Assembly: GCF_900545795.1 (NCBI RefSeq)
Contig: NZ_URAR01000001.1
Span: 186,001-250,000, forward strand
Reading direction: 5' to 3'
Length of the DNA stretch: 64,000 bases
Source of the DNA: an uncultured Veillonella sp.
GTDB lineage: Bacteria; Bacillota; Negativicutes; Veillonellales; Veillonellaceae
Notes under the pieces: generated by a model
What the model was told of the DNA's origin: nothing
Seen by the model: only the letters and a program-made list of their open reading frames with translations
Databases searched by the model: none
Translations under genes and position numbers: made by a program
In this document: one piece after another, positions 26,212 to 33,420 of the stretch
How the letters are laid out: each line of letters opens with the position of its first letter
Position numbering within the stretch: position 1 is the stretch's first letter

Positions 26212-28062
26212 TTATTTTATTTGCCCTAATAGCAAATCATTCATTAAATGAGTTATTTGTTCTCCTCGCCTTGTAATTTCTTCTGCACTCCATAAATTTA
26301 TTGCCTGAGAATCTTTTATATATAAATACTTATTAATATTATCAATTAATGATTTATGAGAACCACTAGCTACGGACGTCTGAACTTCTTTAACTAATGT
26401 TGAAGTAATATTAAATTCTGACTCTTCATAATATGATTTTTTATCATTAAAAGTCTTATTACCGGCTGATGAGTTTGCATTTTTTAGTAATAGAGTTAAA
26501 TTCCCAATACGATTTAAAAAATTAATTCGATTCTCTTCTGAATCATACCCGTATATTTCATAATCAGATTCATATGGCATAATATGTTCTAATTCAGTAT
26601 TATTCTTTCCAGGTAGCATCATAGACCTATTATTACAAAAATATAATTCAATAAATTTTAAAAGCTGTACTGCTTTTGAGGAATTACGTTTATCTCTACT
26701 AGCTAAGTCTTTTGTAGGTAATAAATGATTCATATCCTTAACATATACTTTTAGTTTATTTCCTACTTCTTGTTCAAGAATTCGAATTTTATCTTCATCA
26801 GTATTAGCTTCTATTATTTTTTTAATTATTCCAGGTAACTCTTTTTCAATATTATTTGTCTGCGTAAATGAAAATATTACTGCTGCTGCATATTTGGCAC
26901 AAATACTAGCCGCTTTCATTTTAATTTTATCATCATACTTATAAAAGTTCATTAAAATAGGATGTAATTGGGTTACCTTAAGCAACTTAAAGATACCAAA
27001 TAATGCTTTATCATCTTCTAAGAACTCATTTTGTAAGGGATCTTTTTCAATACTTACATAAATCTGACTCATTATTTCTAAATCTTTAGCCAAAGATAGT
27101 ATAAAGTTAATACGCTCCCCTACTACTATATAATTTGAACATGCCTTTTTAAAATAATCCAATAAATTATTCTTTTTAATATTTTCTCCATACTTGGCTA
27201 AAACAAAATGCTTCATAAAGGTTGATGTAGAAATCTTTTTCTTGCTCGCCTTTAAGTTTTTCAAAAATTTATTCCACATGCAAATAAATTCATCTACCTT
27301 ACTCGCACTTACATTATTGGATAATTCTTTTAAAAAATGATTTTTTAACAAATCCATTGGTTCCAAAGTCTGTCCTCTATCATTTAACACTTCAAATAAT
27401 TGAAATGCTCGGTCTATAGATGGAGCTGTTGTTACAATCAGTTTTACCCTATTAGTTAAATATTCTTTAAAGTTTATTAATAACTCCGGATCATCATTGC
27501 CTAATTTATCAAGATTATCTTCTATAGCATTATATACTTCTATAATATTGTTTGAACTTTGATTGTCCTCTTCTCTATAACGCCCTTCTTTTATAATATT
27601 TTGGTAAGTTGTCTTAAATTCAAGGCTATCATTATGTAATATTTTTACACTCTCAAAGTTAAAATCTCTATCAAGAATCGAATAATAATTAACCAAAGGT
27701 AGCGCATGTTTTTCCCATCTAACTTCACCAGTCTCAGCTCTAAAGCTAAAGAACTTATGATATAAAGCGCAAAAGAGTAAAGTTAAAGTAGTAAGCCTCT
27801 GTTGCCCATCAATGACTTCAAATTGTGTTATATCCGTTTCATTTTGAATAAGAACAATATTTCCCAGCAAATAGCCAGGTAAATTATTCAACTCTTTTCT
27901 AGAACACATAAACCCATTAGTGTCTTCATAAAAGTCATTAAAAAGTATATTTACTTCATCTGCCCCCCAAACAAAGCTTCGTTGAAAGTCTGGAATAATA
28001 AATGTATTCTCATTATCTAAAATGTCATTTAAAGTCTTTAATTCTGATGTTATTTCTGCCAT
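26212..28062 (-). CDS. GmrSD-like DUF262/DUF1524 protein, probable type IV restriction enzyme
   Basis: 616 residues. The N-terminal DUF262 (ParB/Srx-fold) has IPDFQRSFVW (residues 23-32) and VIDGQQRLTTL (83-92), the NTP-binding and hydrolysis signature of GmrS. The C-terminal DUF1524 (His-Me/HNH nuclease) has LEHIMPY near residue 490 and the distal NRIGNLTLL...N...F.DKK motif of GmrD. Both halves in one chain is the common single-protein form of this family, whose known members cut modified (for example glucosylated hydroxymethylcytosine) phage DNA. The TTG six codons upstream overlaps GGGGAG, so I use the ATG at 28062. Composition is more AT-rich and Lys/Asn-rich than neighbours, which suggests horizontal acquisition. 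It stands alone. Confidence 0.88.
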   Translation of the reverse strand: MAEITSELKTLNDILDNENTFIIPDFQRSFVWGADEVNILFNDFYEDTNGFMCSRKELNNLPGYLLGNIVLIQNETDITQFEVIDGQQRLTTLTLLFCALYHKFFSFRAETGEVRWEKHALPLVNYYSILDRDFNFESVKILHNDSLEFKTTYQNIIKEGRYREEDNQSSNNIIEVYNAIEDNLDKLGNDDPELLINFKEYLTNRVKLIVTTAPSIDRAFQLFEVLNDRGQTLEPMDLLKNHFLKELSNNVSASKVDEFICMWNKFLKNLKASKKKISTSTFMKHFVLAKYGENIKKNNLLDYFKKACSNYIVVGERINFILSLAKDLEIMSQIYVSIEKDPLQNEFLEDDKALFGIFKLLKVTQLHPILMNFYKYDDKIKMKAASICAKYAAAVIFSFTQTNNIEKELPGIIKKIIEANTDEDKIRILEQEVGNKLKVYVKDMNHLLPTKDLASRDKRNSSKAVQLLKFIELYFCNNRSMMLPGKNNTELEHIMPYESDYEIYGYDSEENRINFLNRIGNLTLLLKNANSSAGNKTFNDKKSYYEESEFNITSTLVKEVQTSVASGSHKSLIDNINKYLYIKDSQAINLWSAEEITRRGEQITHLMNDLLLGQIK

Positions 28063-28221
28063 AATATATTTTCTCCCCAAATAAAATTATATATATTTAT
28101 TAGATCATATATTATTATTTTAAACAAGATCTATCCCCTATATAATAAATGCAAAATATTAAAAGGAACTCCTCTAATTCTTTACCTATATTATTTTCTT
28201 ACTTAATGATATGATAGAGCC

Positions 28222-29076
28222 ATGAGAAAAATATTTTCTTGGTTTATAAAGCTTTTGATTCTCTTTGTTATTCTGGGGGCTGGCCTATATTGCTTTGCCG
28301 GCTACACACCAGAAACAACGACATCGGAGCGTGGACCACAAACAACTAAAGAGCAACAACTGGAGTCTTCAGAAGACCAGTTGACACGTACAGATCGTAT
28401 ATATCGACTTTTCCATTTTGAAGACGCTGTAGAAACAGCTATGGATCAACGTGTGCCACAAAGCCAGCGTGTAAAAGGAGACGCTATTAGTAAAGACTTA
28501 AAAACAGCTTTAGTGGCTACGGAGGATAAGCGATTTTACGAACATGGCGCCATTGATGCTTTTGGCATTGCCCGCGCCTTTTACACCAATTTGACAGCTG
28601 GTGAAACCTTAGAAGGAGGTAGCACCATTACTCAGCAATTGGTAAAAAATCTATTTCTATCCTCCAAACGCATCATGTCGCGTAAAGTGGAAGAAGTGAT
28701 TCTAGCCTATTTAATGGAATATTATTATACAAAGGATGAAATCTTAGCTATGTATTTAAATACTATCTACTATGGCAATGATTATTATGGCATCAAACAA
28801 GCTAGCGAAGGCTACTTTAATACAGCCCCAAGCGATTTAACTTTGGGACAATCTGCCCTCCTAGCGGGTATGCCGCAAGCACCGTCCTATTATAATCCAT
28901 TTGCTAATTACAAAGCGGCCAAAGCCCGCCAACGAACGGTCTTAAACCTCATGGCCCAGCAGGGCATCTTAACATCGGCAGAAGCTGATAAAGCGTACTA
29001 TAGTGACCTTCATCTATCAAAACCTTTGACCGATAAAGATATTGAAGAAAAAGAACGCCAAGATATAGATTCATAA
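28222..29076 (+). CDS. Monofunctional peptidoglycan glycosyltransferase (GT51)
   Basis: 284 residues. One N-terminal membrane anchor (residues 5-26) followed by a GT51 domain that polymerises lipid II into glycan strands in the periplasm. All motifs are present: EDKRFYEHG (catalytic Glu101), GGSTITQQLVKN (132-143), RKVEE (154-158) and YLNTIYYG (178-185). The protein ends about residue 284 without a transpeptidase domain, so it is MtgA-like, although the domain's C-terminal sequence (QSALLAGMPQAPSYYNP) is like class A PBPs. No strong ribosome site; the ATG lies 6 bases after a TATGAT box. Its stop codon lies in the first unit of a 21-bp repeat array. Confidence 0.92.
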   Translation: MRKIFSWFIKLLILFVILGAGLYCFAGYTPETTTSERGPQTTKEQQLESSEDQLTRTDRIYRLFHFEDAVETAMDQRVPQSQRVKGDAISKDLKTALVATEDKRFYEHGAIDAFGIARAFYTNLTAGETLEGGSTITQQLVKNLFLSSKRIMSRKVEEVILAYLMEYYYTKDEILAMYLNTIYYGNDYYGIKQASEGYFNTAPSDLTLGQSALLAGMPQAPSYYNPFANYKAAKARQRTVLNLMAQQGILTSAEADKAYYSDLHLSKPLTDKDIEEKERQDIDS

Positions 29077-29200
29077 TCTCCACATATAGATTCATAAACT
29101 CCACGAGCTATGAACTCTATTAGTTTATTAAACCTTCAATAGCCAACTATATACGCATAAATTCCACGAATTATGGAATCTATTAGTTTAATAAGCGATT
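29063..29200. repeat. 21-bp degenerate tandem array starting inside the GT51 gene end
   Basis: ATATAGATTCATAATCTCCAC (29063-29083) is repeated with one change at 29084-29104; the first unit holds the last codons and the stop. Farther on, a 39-base block (29093-29131) recurs at 29156-29194, 63 bases (three units) away. Both blocks fold around a CCACG loop, with stems that differ but stay complementary (CT/AG in one, TT/AA in the other). Confidence 0.8.
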
Positions 29201-29253
29201 CACTAATAAACTAAGTCCGTTTTTATTCAGCAAACAAACATGTACTCATACAA

Positions 29254-29302
29254 AAAAGCAGTAACTGCAAGACTTTATAAGTCTCCGGTTACTGCTTTTT
29301 AT
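29254..29302. terminator. Bidirectional terminator
   Basis: AAAAAGCAGTAAC...GTTACTGCTTTTT with an inner GACTT/AAGTC stem. It has T runs on both strands, so it serves the GT51 gene (plus) and the selD group (minus). Confidence 0.85.
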
Positions 29303-29416
29303 TTAGCATATATTTATATAGTCATATAACCATATGCCTATATTTTATATATAATCATAATCTTACATTTTTATATAGGCATTAGTGTTTACATATACCT
29401 TTATTAGCTTGTAGCA

Positions 29417-29472
29417 TTTTTACTTGCATACTTTTATTTACACGCTTTTATTGGCACACTTTTATTTGCACA
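29417..29472. repeat. 14-bp tandem array capturing the DUF3343 stop codon
   Basis: Four in-register units: TTTTTACTTGCATA (29417), CTTTTATTTACACG (29431), CTTTTATTGGCACA (29445), CTTTTATTTGCACA (29459). The last, read on the minus strand, encodes the final Val-Cys-Lys-stop of the gene. Confidence 0.85.
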
Positions 29473-29767
29473 CTGGTATATTTATCTTTTCGCAGATTTG
29501 CCGCTTCTTATCGTATGCATATAGCCCTGAATGAGAGATATGTGCCTTTTTAAACAGTTCTAACACTTCGACTAAACTAGGGCTTAAAGTGCCGTCAGTT
29601 TCCGATTCACCACTACAAGTCAATAAAATACAAAGTCCACAAGTATTTTGCAACGCCAACGGCGTAGGAATCAATGAATGCGCAATTGATTTCTCTAACA
29701 ATAAGGACTCTGCTTTTGTGGCAAAGTAATAATCAGTAAACAAAATTAAAGTATTTAAAGTATTCAT
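29462..29767 (-). CDS. DUF3343 family protein
   Basis: 101 residues. The DUF3343 pattern is visible: short N-terminal beta strand with TDYYFATKAESLL, then Pro-Thr-Pro (LIPTPLAL) and a central NTCGLCILL, with Cys residues likely to handle sulfur or selenium. The family is regularly found beside selD and yedF and is thought to act in Se/S carriage (inference from context). It lies 27 bases after yedF in the same direction, so probably the last gene of that operon. The tail after about residue 55 is less typical. Its 3' end is the first unit of a 14-bp repeat array. Confidence 0.75.
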   Translation of the reverse strand: MNTLNTLILFTDYYFATKAESLLLEKSIAHSLIPTPLALQNTCGLCILLTCSGESETDGTLSPSLVEVLELFKKAHISHSGLYAYDKKRQICEKINIPVCK

Positions 29768-29794
29768 TAAAATATACTCTTTTCACATACTCTA

Positions 29795-30658
29795 TTACAA
29801 GGTAACCATTGGCTCTGTCATCATTGCATCTGTAATGGCATATAGATTCGTAATACTACCAACTGCTACCTGTTCCTTCAAACCATAAAAGTCTAAGCAA
29901 ATACCGCAAGCTGCTATTTCAACGCCTGCTTCCGCCAATGCTTTTAAATGTTCTACATGCGGAGAATCCTGCGCCACCATTTTTACGCCGCTATTAATAA
30001 AAAAGATTTTACTTGGCTTAACATCAGCTTCTGCTACACAATACCAAAAGGTTTTCATCAATGTTTGACCTAACTCTTCACTACCTTCGCCTAAATAATT
30101 CTTTGTTACTAGCAAGGTCTTTCCCTGCCATTGTAAAGTAGCTGGTAAACCAGAAGAGTCCTTCGTATTCGGCCCTATAATAAGTCGCCCTTTGTCGCCA
30201 TCCACCGGACCTGATACAGCACTGGTAGCCGGATCATCAATTAGACCTGTGTCAGCACCAGACAAACGCATAGTCACATCTTTCCGTATTAGATTACCAG
30301 GCTCAATAGCAATACTTTCCCTTGGCAATACTCCTTGCAAGTGAATAGCTGCTGCCGCTGAGCCAAAGGGAGATGTCACATCATTATCTGACTGAGCGCT
30401 CTTTAAAGTAATATAGAAATCGTGATTTTCAGCTAATACTTCTACCTCTCGTTGACGAGAATGGCCAAATTTTACTACATTGTCGCGACTCACTTCATTG
30501 TCTACAATCGTCGTAATTTGTGCCTCAGGATGTGCATCTAGAGCCACTTTAGTTTCAATTACAGGGATAGGACACAAACTACCTCGCACATCAACGAGCA
30601 CAGTACCATCACCTAATAATTGGAATACATGATTTTTATCAGCCTTGTTATTCGACAT
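29795..30658 (-). CDS. yedF: YedF-type selenium/sulfur-transfer protein (TusA + DsrE domains)
   Basis: 287 residues. The N-terminal TusA/SirA-like domain has the CPxP signature (SLCPIPVIETK, Cys29-Pro30). The C-terminal DsrE-like domain (about 175-285) has Cys residues in AACGICLDFYG and the DAMM end typical of the family. This is the 'selenium metabolism protein YedF' architecture, which almost always neighbours selD. I chose the ATG at 30658 because AAAGGAG abuts an earlier ATG with zero spacing; the start overlaps the selD end by 11 bases, so it is translationally coupled. A middle stretch of about 100 residues links the two domains. Confidence 0.85.
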   Translation of the reverse strand: MSNNKADKNHVFQLLGDGTVLVDVRGSLCPIPVIETKVALDAHPEAQITTIVDNEVSRDNVVKFGHSRQREVEVLAENHDFYITLKSAQSDNDVTSPFGSAAAAIHLQGVLPRESIAIEPGNLIRKDVTMRLSGADTGLIDDPATSAVSGPVDGDKGRLIIGPNTKDSSGLPATLQWQGKTLLVTKNYLGEGSEELGQTLMKTFWYCVAEADVKPSKIFFINSGVKMVAQDSPHVEHLKALAEAGVEIAACGICLDFYGLKEQVAVGSITNLYAITDAMMTEPMVTL

Positions 30659-31691
30659 ATACAAAGGCATCTCCTTTCTCTCTTACAGTCCCAATAATAG
30701 CAGCCGCTTCAACACCAGCCTCATGAAGAGCCGTCAAACAAGCTTCACCTTCTACGTCTGGCAATGCCAAAAGCAAACCGCCTGAAGTTTGTGGGTCAAA
30801 GCAAATATCTGCCCACACTTCATCTAATTCAGGACTTATTACAATATTGGTTAACGCTTTCTTATTTCCATAAGTAGCCGCTGGTACAAGCCCCATAGAA
30901 GCGGCTTCTTTCACTTGGCTGAACAAAGGCAATCTATCAACCCTTATATGAAGGCTACAATGACTCCCTACAGCCATCTCTAAGCCATGCCCTAGAAGAC
31001 TAAATCCAGTCACATCTGTACAACTATGAATCGTAAAATGACTAGCCATCTGTGCAGCCCTTTTATTTGAAGTGCACATACTCTGGATTGCTTCTTCAAC
31101 ACCCTCTTGAAAAAGTCCACCCTTTAAAGCTGTAGTCATAATCCCCGTGCCCAAAGGCTTCGTTAAAATTAATATATCTCCAGGCTGAGCGCCCTGATTA
31201 CGCCAGATTGAGTCCAATTTTACAGTCCCTGTCACAGCTAAACCAAAAATTGGGGCTTCATTTTCAATACTATGGCCACCGACTACAGCTACGCCGGCCT
31301 CAGCTAAGGCTTCATTGGCGCCCTCTAAAACTAGTTTTAAAGCACCAGCCTCCACTAATGGCACTGGAAAGGCCACTAAGTTCATGGCTGTTCGAGGTGT
31401 ACCACCCATAGCATATACATCACTGATACTATTAATAGCAGCAATTTTACCAAATAAATACGGATCATCCACAACAGGCATAAAAAAATCAGTCGTTTGC
31501 ACTAACCCAAGGGTGTCGGTAATTTTATATATACCTGCATCGTCTGACCCCTTCATATCCACTACAACCTGTTCATTAGTAGGAAATTGAACGCCTTTGA
31601 GAGCTTGTTCAAGTAAATGTGGCCCTAATTTACAAGCACAACCGCCTTTACTTGCATATTGAGTTAATCGTATTTCTCCATTGTTGCTCAT
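30648..31691 (-). CDS. selD: Selenide, water dikinase (selenophosphate synthase)
   Basis: 347 residues, full length. It makes monoselenophosphate from selenide and ATP for selenocysteine and selenouridine. The catalytic segment GGCACK (Cys18, Cys20, Lys21) is read from TGT GCT TGT AAA, so this is the Cys form, not a selenoprotein. AIRS-like ATP motifs follow (TTDFFMPVVDDP, GKIAAINSISDVYAMGG, GHSIENEAP, LTKPLGTG). The ATG at 31691 has GAGG upstream; the longer frame from 31712 has none. Second gene of the group DUF951-selD-yedF-DUF3343. No selA, selB or tRNA-Sec is in this window. Confidence 0.97.
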   Translation of the reverse strand: MSNNGEIRLTQYASKGGCACKLGPHLLEQALKGVQFPTNEQVVVDMKGSDDAGIYKITDTLGLVQTTDFFMPVVDDPYLFGKIAAINSISDVYAMGGTPRTAMNLVAFPVPLVEAGALKLVLEGANEALAEAGVAVVGGHSIENEAPIFGLAVTGTVKLDSIWRNQGAQPGDILILTKPLGTGIMTTALKGGLFQEGVEEAIQSMCTSNKRAAQMASHFTIHSCTDVTGFSLLGHGLEMAVGSHCSLHIRVDRLPLFSQVKEAASMGLVPAATYGNKKALTNIVISPELDEVWADICFDPQTSGGLLLALPDVEGEACLTALHEAGVEAAAIIGTVREKGDAFVYVE

Positions 31692-31726
31692 GCTTAAACC
31701 TCGCAAACCCATTTCCAGCTATCTAT

Positions 31727-31951
31727 TTACTCTTTATTCGCAGTAGTATCCATATTTTCAGGCAAACGAGATACGAGTTTTTTTACAGCTTTTTCAAACT
31801 TTGGTCGTGCAATCATAACCTGATGACCACAACCATTACAAACAATACTAAAATCAACGCCAATACGACGTACTTCCCACTCATCACTTCCACAAGGATG
31901 AGCTTTTTTCATTTTTACAACATCCCCTACATAATATCTTACAAATGCCAT
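31727..31951 (-). CDS. DUF951 family protein
   Basis: 74 residues. It matches DUF951: YVGDVVKMKKAHPCGSDEWEVRRIGVDF..CNGCGHQVMIARPKFEK, with Cys20, Cys38 and Cys41 that could bind a metal. Small, basic, cytoplasmic; function unknown although the family is conserved in Firmicutes. AGAGGAG lies 6 bases before the ATG. The gap to selD is only 35 bases, so it probably leads that operon; the link may be chance. Confidence 0.9.
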   Translation of the reverse strand: MAFVRYYVGDVVKMKKAHPCGSDEWEVRRIGVDFSIVCNGCGHQVMIARPKFEKAVKKLVSRLPENMDTTANKE

Positions 31952-32229
31952 ACAGCGCTCCTCTCTACAATGATTATGTACTAATAAATTCTTAATTCAT
32001 TATACCATTTATAAACTATTACTATCTGTATTTTAATATATTATCTTTTAAACTACTATGTATGCACTATAAATACTCTGAACCTACCACATGTAGTACT
32101 AAATAGGATTCATTCAATTAATTCTCATTATGCTTTACTTGCTAATGACTTCCATTCTCATTTAAACTCAGATGCCCTCGCACTCCACCGCTCGCCCCAA
32201 AAAGTCCAAGAATCACCGAAAATAGGGCA

Positions 32230-32246
32230 TTGATAAGAATTATCAA
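32230..32246. promoter_or_regulatory. Perfect palindrome, Fur/PerR-like
   Basis: TTGATAA-GAA-TTATCAA, 7-bp perfect arms, about 35 bases upstream of the rubrerythrin -35 box. It resembles half of a Fur or PerR box. Confidence 0.5.
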
Positions 32247-32280
32247 ATAGAATTTTTTTGAACTTTTTTTATTTTCACCC

Positions 32281-32309
32281 TTGATTTTCTCATTTTCATG
32301 TCTTATAAT
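32281..32309 (+). promoter_or_regulatory. Promoter of rubrerythrin
   Basis: TTGATT (32281-32286), 17-base spacer, TATAAT (32304-32309). The leader would be about 145 bases. Confidence 0.75.
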
Positions 32310-32318
32310 GTAATCAAC

Positions 32319-32332
32319 AATGATTATTCATT
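32319..32332. promoter_or_regulatory. Candidate operator at the rubrerythrin start site
   Basis: AATGA-TTAT-TCATT, perfect 5-bp arms, placed where transcription should start. A peroxide (PerR) or iron (Fur) sensor is a reasonable guess for an oxidative-defence gene. Confidence 0.5.
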
Positions 32333-32391
32333 AGTTTGAATTGTTGTTACTTACATAAGTTTAGTTTAAGCTATTTTAAAAGTTTATATCT

Positions 32392-32436
32392 ACAATTTGA
32401 ATGAAAGTTCATCAAATTGCAAATGCCCTGGTGGGC
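32392..32436 (+). promoter_or_regulatory. Two hairpins in the rubrerythrin 5' leader
   Basis: CAATTTGA...TCAAATTG (about 32393-32419) and GCCC-TGGT-GGGC (about 32425-32436), the second only a few bases before AAAAGGAG. They could stabilise the mRNA or tune translation. Confidence 0.5.
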
Positions 32437-32459
32437 CAAAGAAAAGGAGTGCGATTTCA

Positions 32460-33008
32460 ATGTCAGAATTAAAAGGATCAAAAACAGAACAAAATTTACA
32501 AGCTGCATTTGCTGGCGAATCTCAAGCTAACCGCAAATATACTTATTATGCAGCAGCTGCTCGTAAAGCTGGTTTGAACAAAATTGCTGATTACTTCGAA
32601 GAAACAGCAATCAACGAAAGCGCTCATGCTAAAGTTTGGTTCAAATTATTACATGGTGGCGATGTAAATGCCGACGTAGTTGTCAACCTTAAAGATGCTG
32701 CAGCAGGCGAAAACTACGAACACACTGAAATGTATCCAGAATTTGCTAAAGTAGCAAAAGAAGAAGGCTTCACAAAAATTGCTTACTTATTCGAACAAGT
32801 TGGTAAAATCGAAGCTCGTCATGAAGAACGTTATTTAGATCTTGTAAACTTCGTAACTGAAGGTCGCGTATTCAAACGCGAACAACCAGTAGCTTGGATC
32901 TGTGCAAACTGTGGTTATATTCATGTAGGTACTGAAGCTCCACAACTTTGCCCAGTATGTGCTCATCCACAAGCATTCTTCTCCCAATTCCAAGAAACTA
33001 ACTTATAA
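32460..33008 (+). CDS. rbr: Rubrerythrin
   Basis: 182 residues. The N-terminal ferritin-like di-iron domain has ligands in GESQAN (Glu20), ETAINESAHAK (Glu53, His56) and a later ExxxH (IEARHEERY). The C-terminal rubredoxin domain has four Cys (CANCG and CPVC: 148, 151, 164, 167) for the FeS4 centre. It reduces hydrogen peroxide in anaerobes, in the cytoplasm. The frame is open from 32397, but AAAAGGAG before the ATG at 32460 sets the start. Very even codon use suggests high expression. It has a structured 5' leader and a remarkable 290-base 3' UTR of hairpin repeats ending in a terminator. Confidence 0.97.
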   Translation: MSELKGSKTEQNLQAAFAGESQANRKYTYYAAAARKAGLNKIADYFEETAINESAHAKVWFKLLHGGDVNADVVVNLKDAAAGENYEHTEMYPEFAKVAKEEGFTKIAYLFEQVGKIEARHEERYLDLVNFVTEGRVFKREQPVAWICANCGYIHVGTEAPQLCPVCAHPQAFFSQFQETNL

Positions 33009-33028
33009 TTTAACAGCCTAAGTAAGGC

Positions 33029-33283
33029 GAGACCAAGTGCGTCTCATATTCTAGCAAGTGCATATTTTATCTCATCCAAGTGGATATATAAGATTACAAG
33101 TGTAACTACACCGCATCAAGAGATGCTCAATTCAACTGTAATTTAATATGTAATAACTAGAAAATCCAAATCAAACTAAAAGTTTAGTCCCTGAATAATC
33201 AAAACAAGTGTTAGTTTAAAAAATTGCATAGTGCAATGGTACTTTCGCCAAGTGGCGTTTCACAATAGAAACCAGGTGGTTTC
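33029..33283 (+). repeat. Array of mini-hairpins with conserved C-AAGT-G caps in the rbr 3' UTR
   Basis: AAGT loops closed by C-G occur at 33035, 33056, 33078, 33098, 33206 and 33250, with variants AAGA at 33118 and AGGT at 33274; spacings are 20-24 bases or multiples of about 22. Stems differ yet stay complementary: GAGAC/GTCTC, ATCC/GGAT, TTAC/GTAA, GCATC/GATGC, AAC/GTT, CGCC/GGCG, GAAACC/GGTTTC. Intermediate positions hold looser palindromes (AAACT/AGTTT at 33173, ATTGCA/TGCAAT at 33223). The array is bounded by the rbr stop and the terminator at 33301. Confidence 0.88.
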
Positions 33284-33300
33284 AAGAAAAGAAGTACAAA

Positions 33301-33332
33301 AAAGCCCAGTAGATTCGTCTACTGGGCTTTTT
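33301..33332 (+). terminator. Terminator of the rbr transcript
   Basis: AAAGCCCAGTAGA-TTCG-TCTACTGGGCTTT with a UUCG-type tetraloop, then TT; also A-rich 5'. Confidence 0.9.
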
Positions 33333-33369
33333 CAGTATAATACATGCCTTTAATTACTAATCTAAACAT

Positions 33370-33402
33370 AAAACGGTCCACAGCTTACTAGCTGCGGACC
33401 GT
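33370..33402 (-). terminator. Terminator of the 33421 gene
   Basis: ACGGTCC.CAGC/GCTG.GGACCGT stem followed on the minus strand by TTTATG. Confidence 0.8.
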
Positions 33403-33420
33403 CCACTTATAATATAAATA

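Larger units (their letters stand above)
31952..32459. other. Divergent region between DUF951 and rubrerythrin
   Basis: About 500 bases. It contains the rubrerythrin promoter and two palindromes (listed). On the minus strand 32142-32344 holds a start-less open frame with a hydrophobic segment (FYLIILINALFSVILGLFG) preceded by two runs of seven A (see findings). No clear DUF951 promoter was found. Confidence 0.55.

Noticed and set aside
28190..28222. Leaderless transcript for the GT51 gene
   Set aside because: TATGAT lies 6 bases before the ATG, but there is no acceptable -35 box at 16-18 bases, so the signal is too weak to claim.
30648..31691. SelD as a selenoprotein
   Set aside because: The catalytic segment reads TGT GCT TGT, so both positions are Cys; no in-frame TGA.
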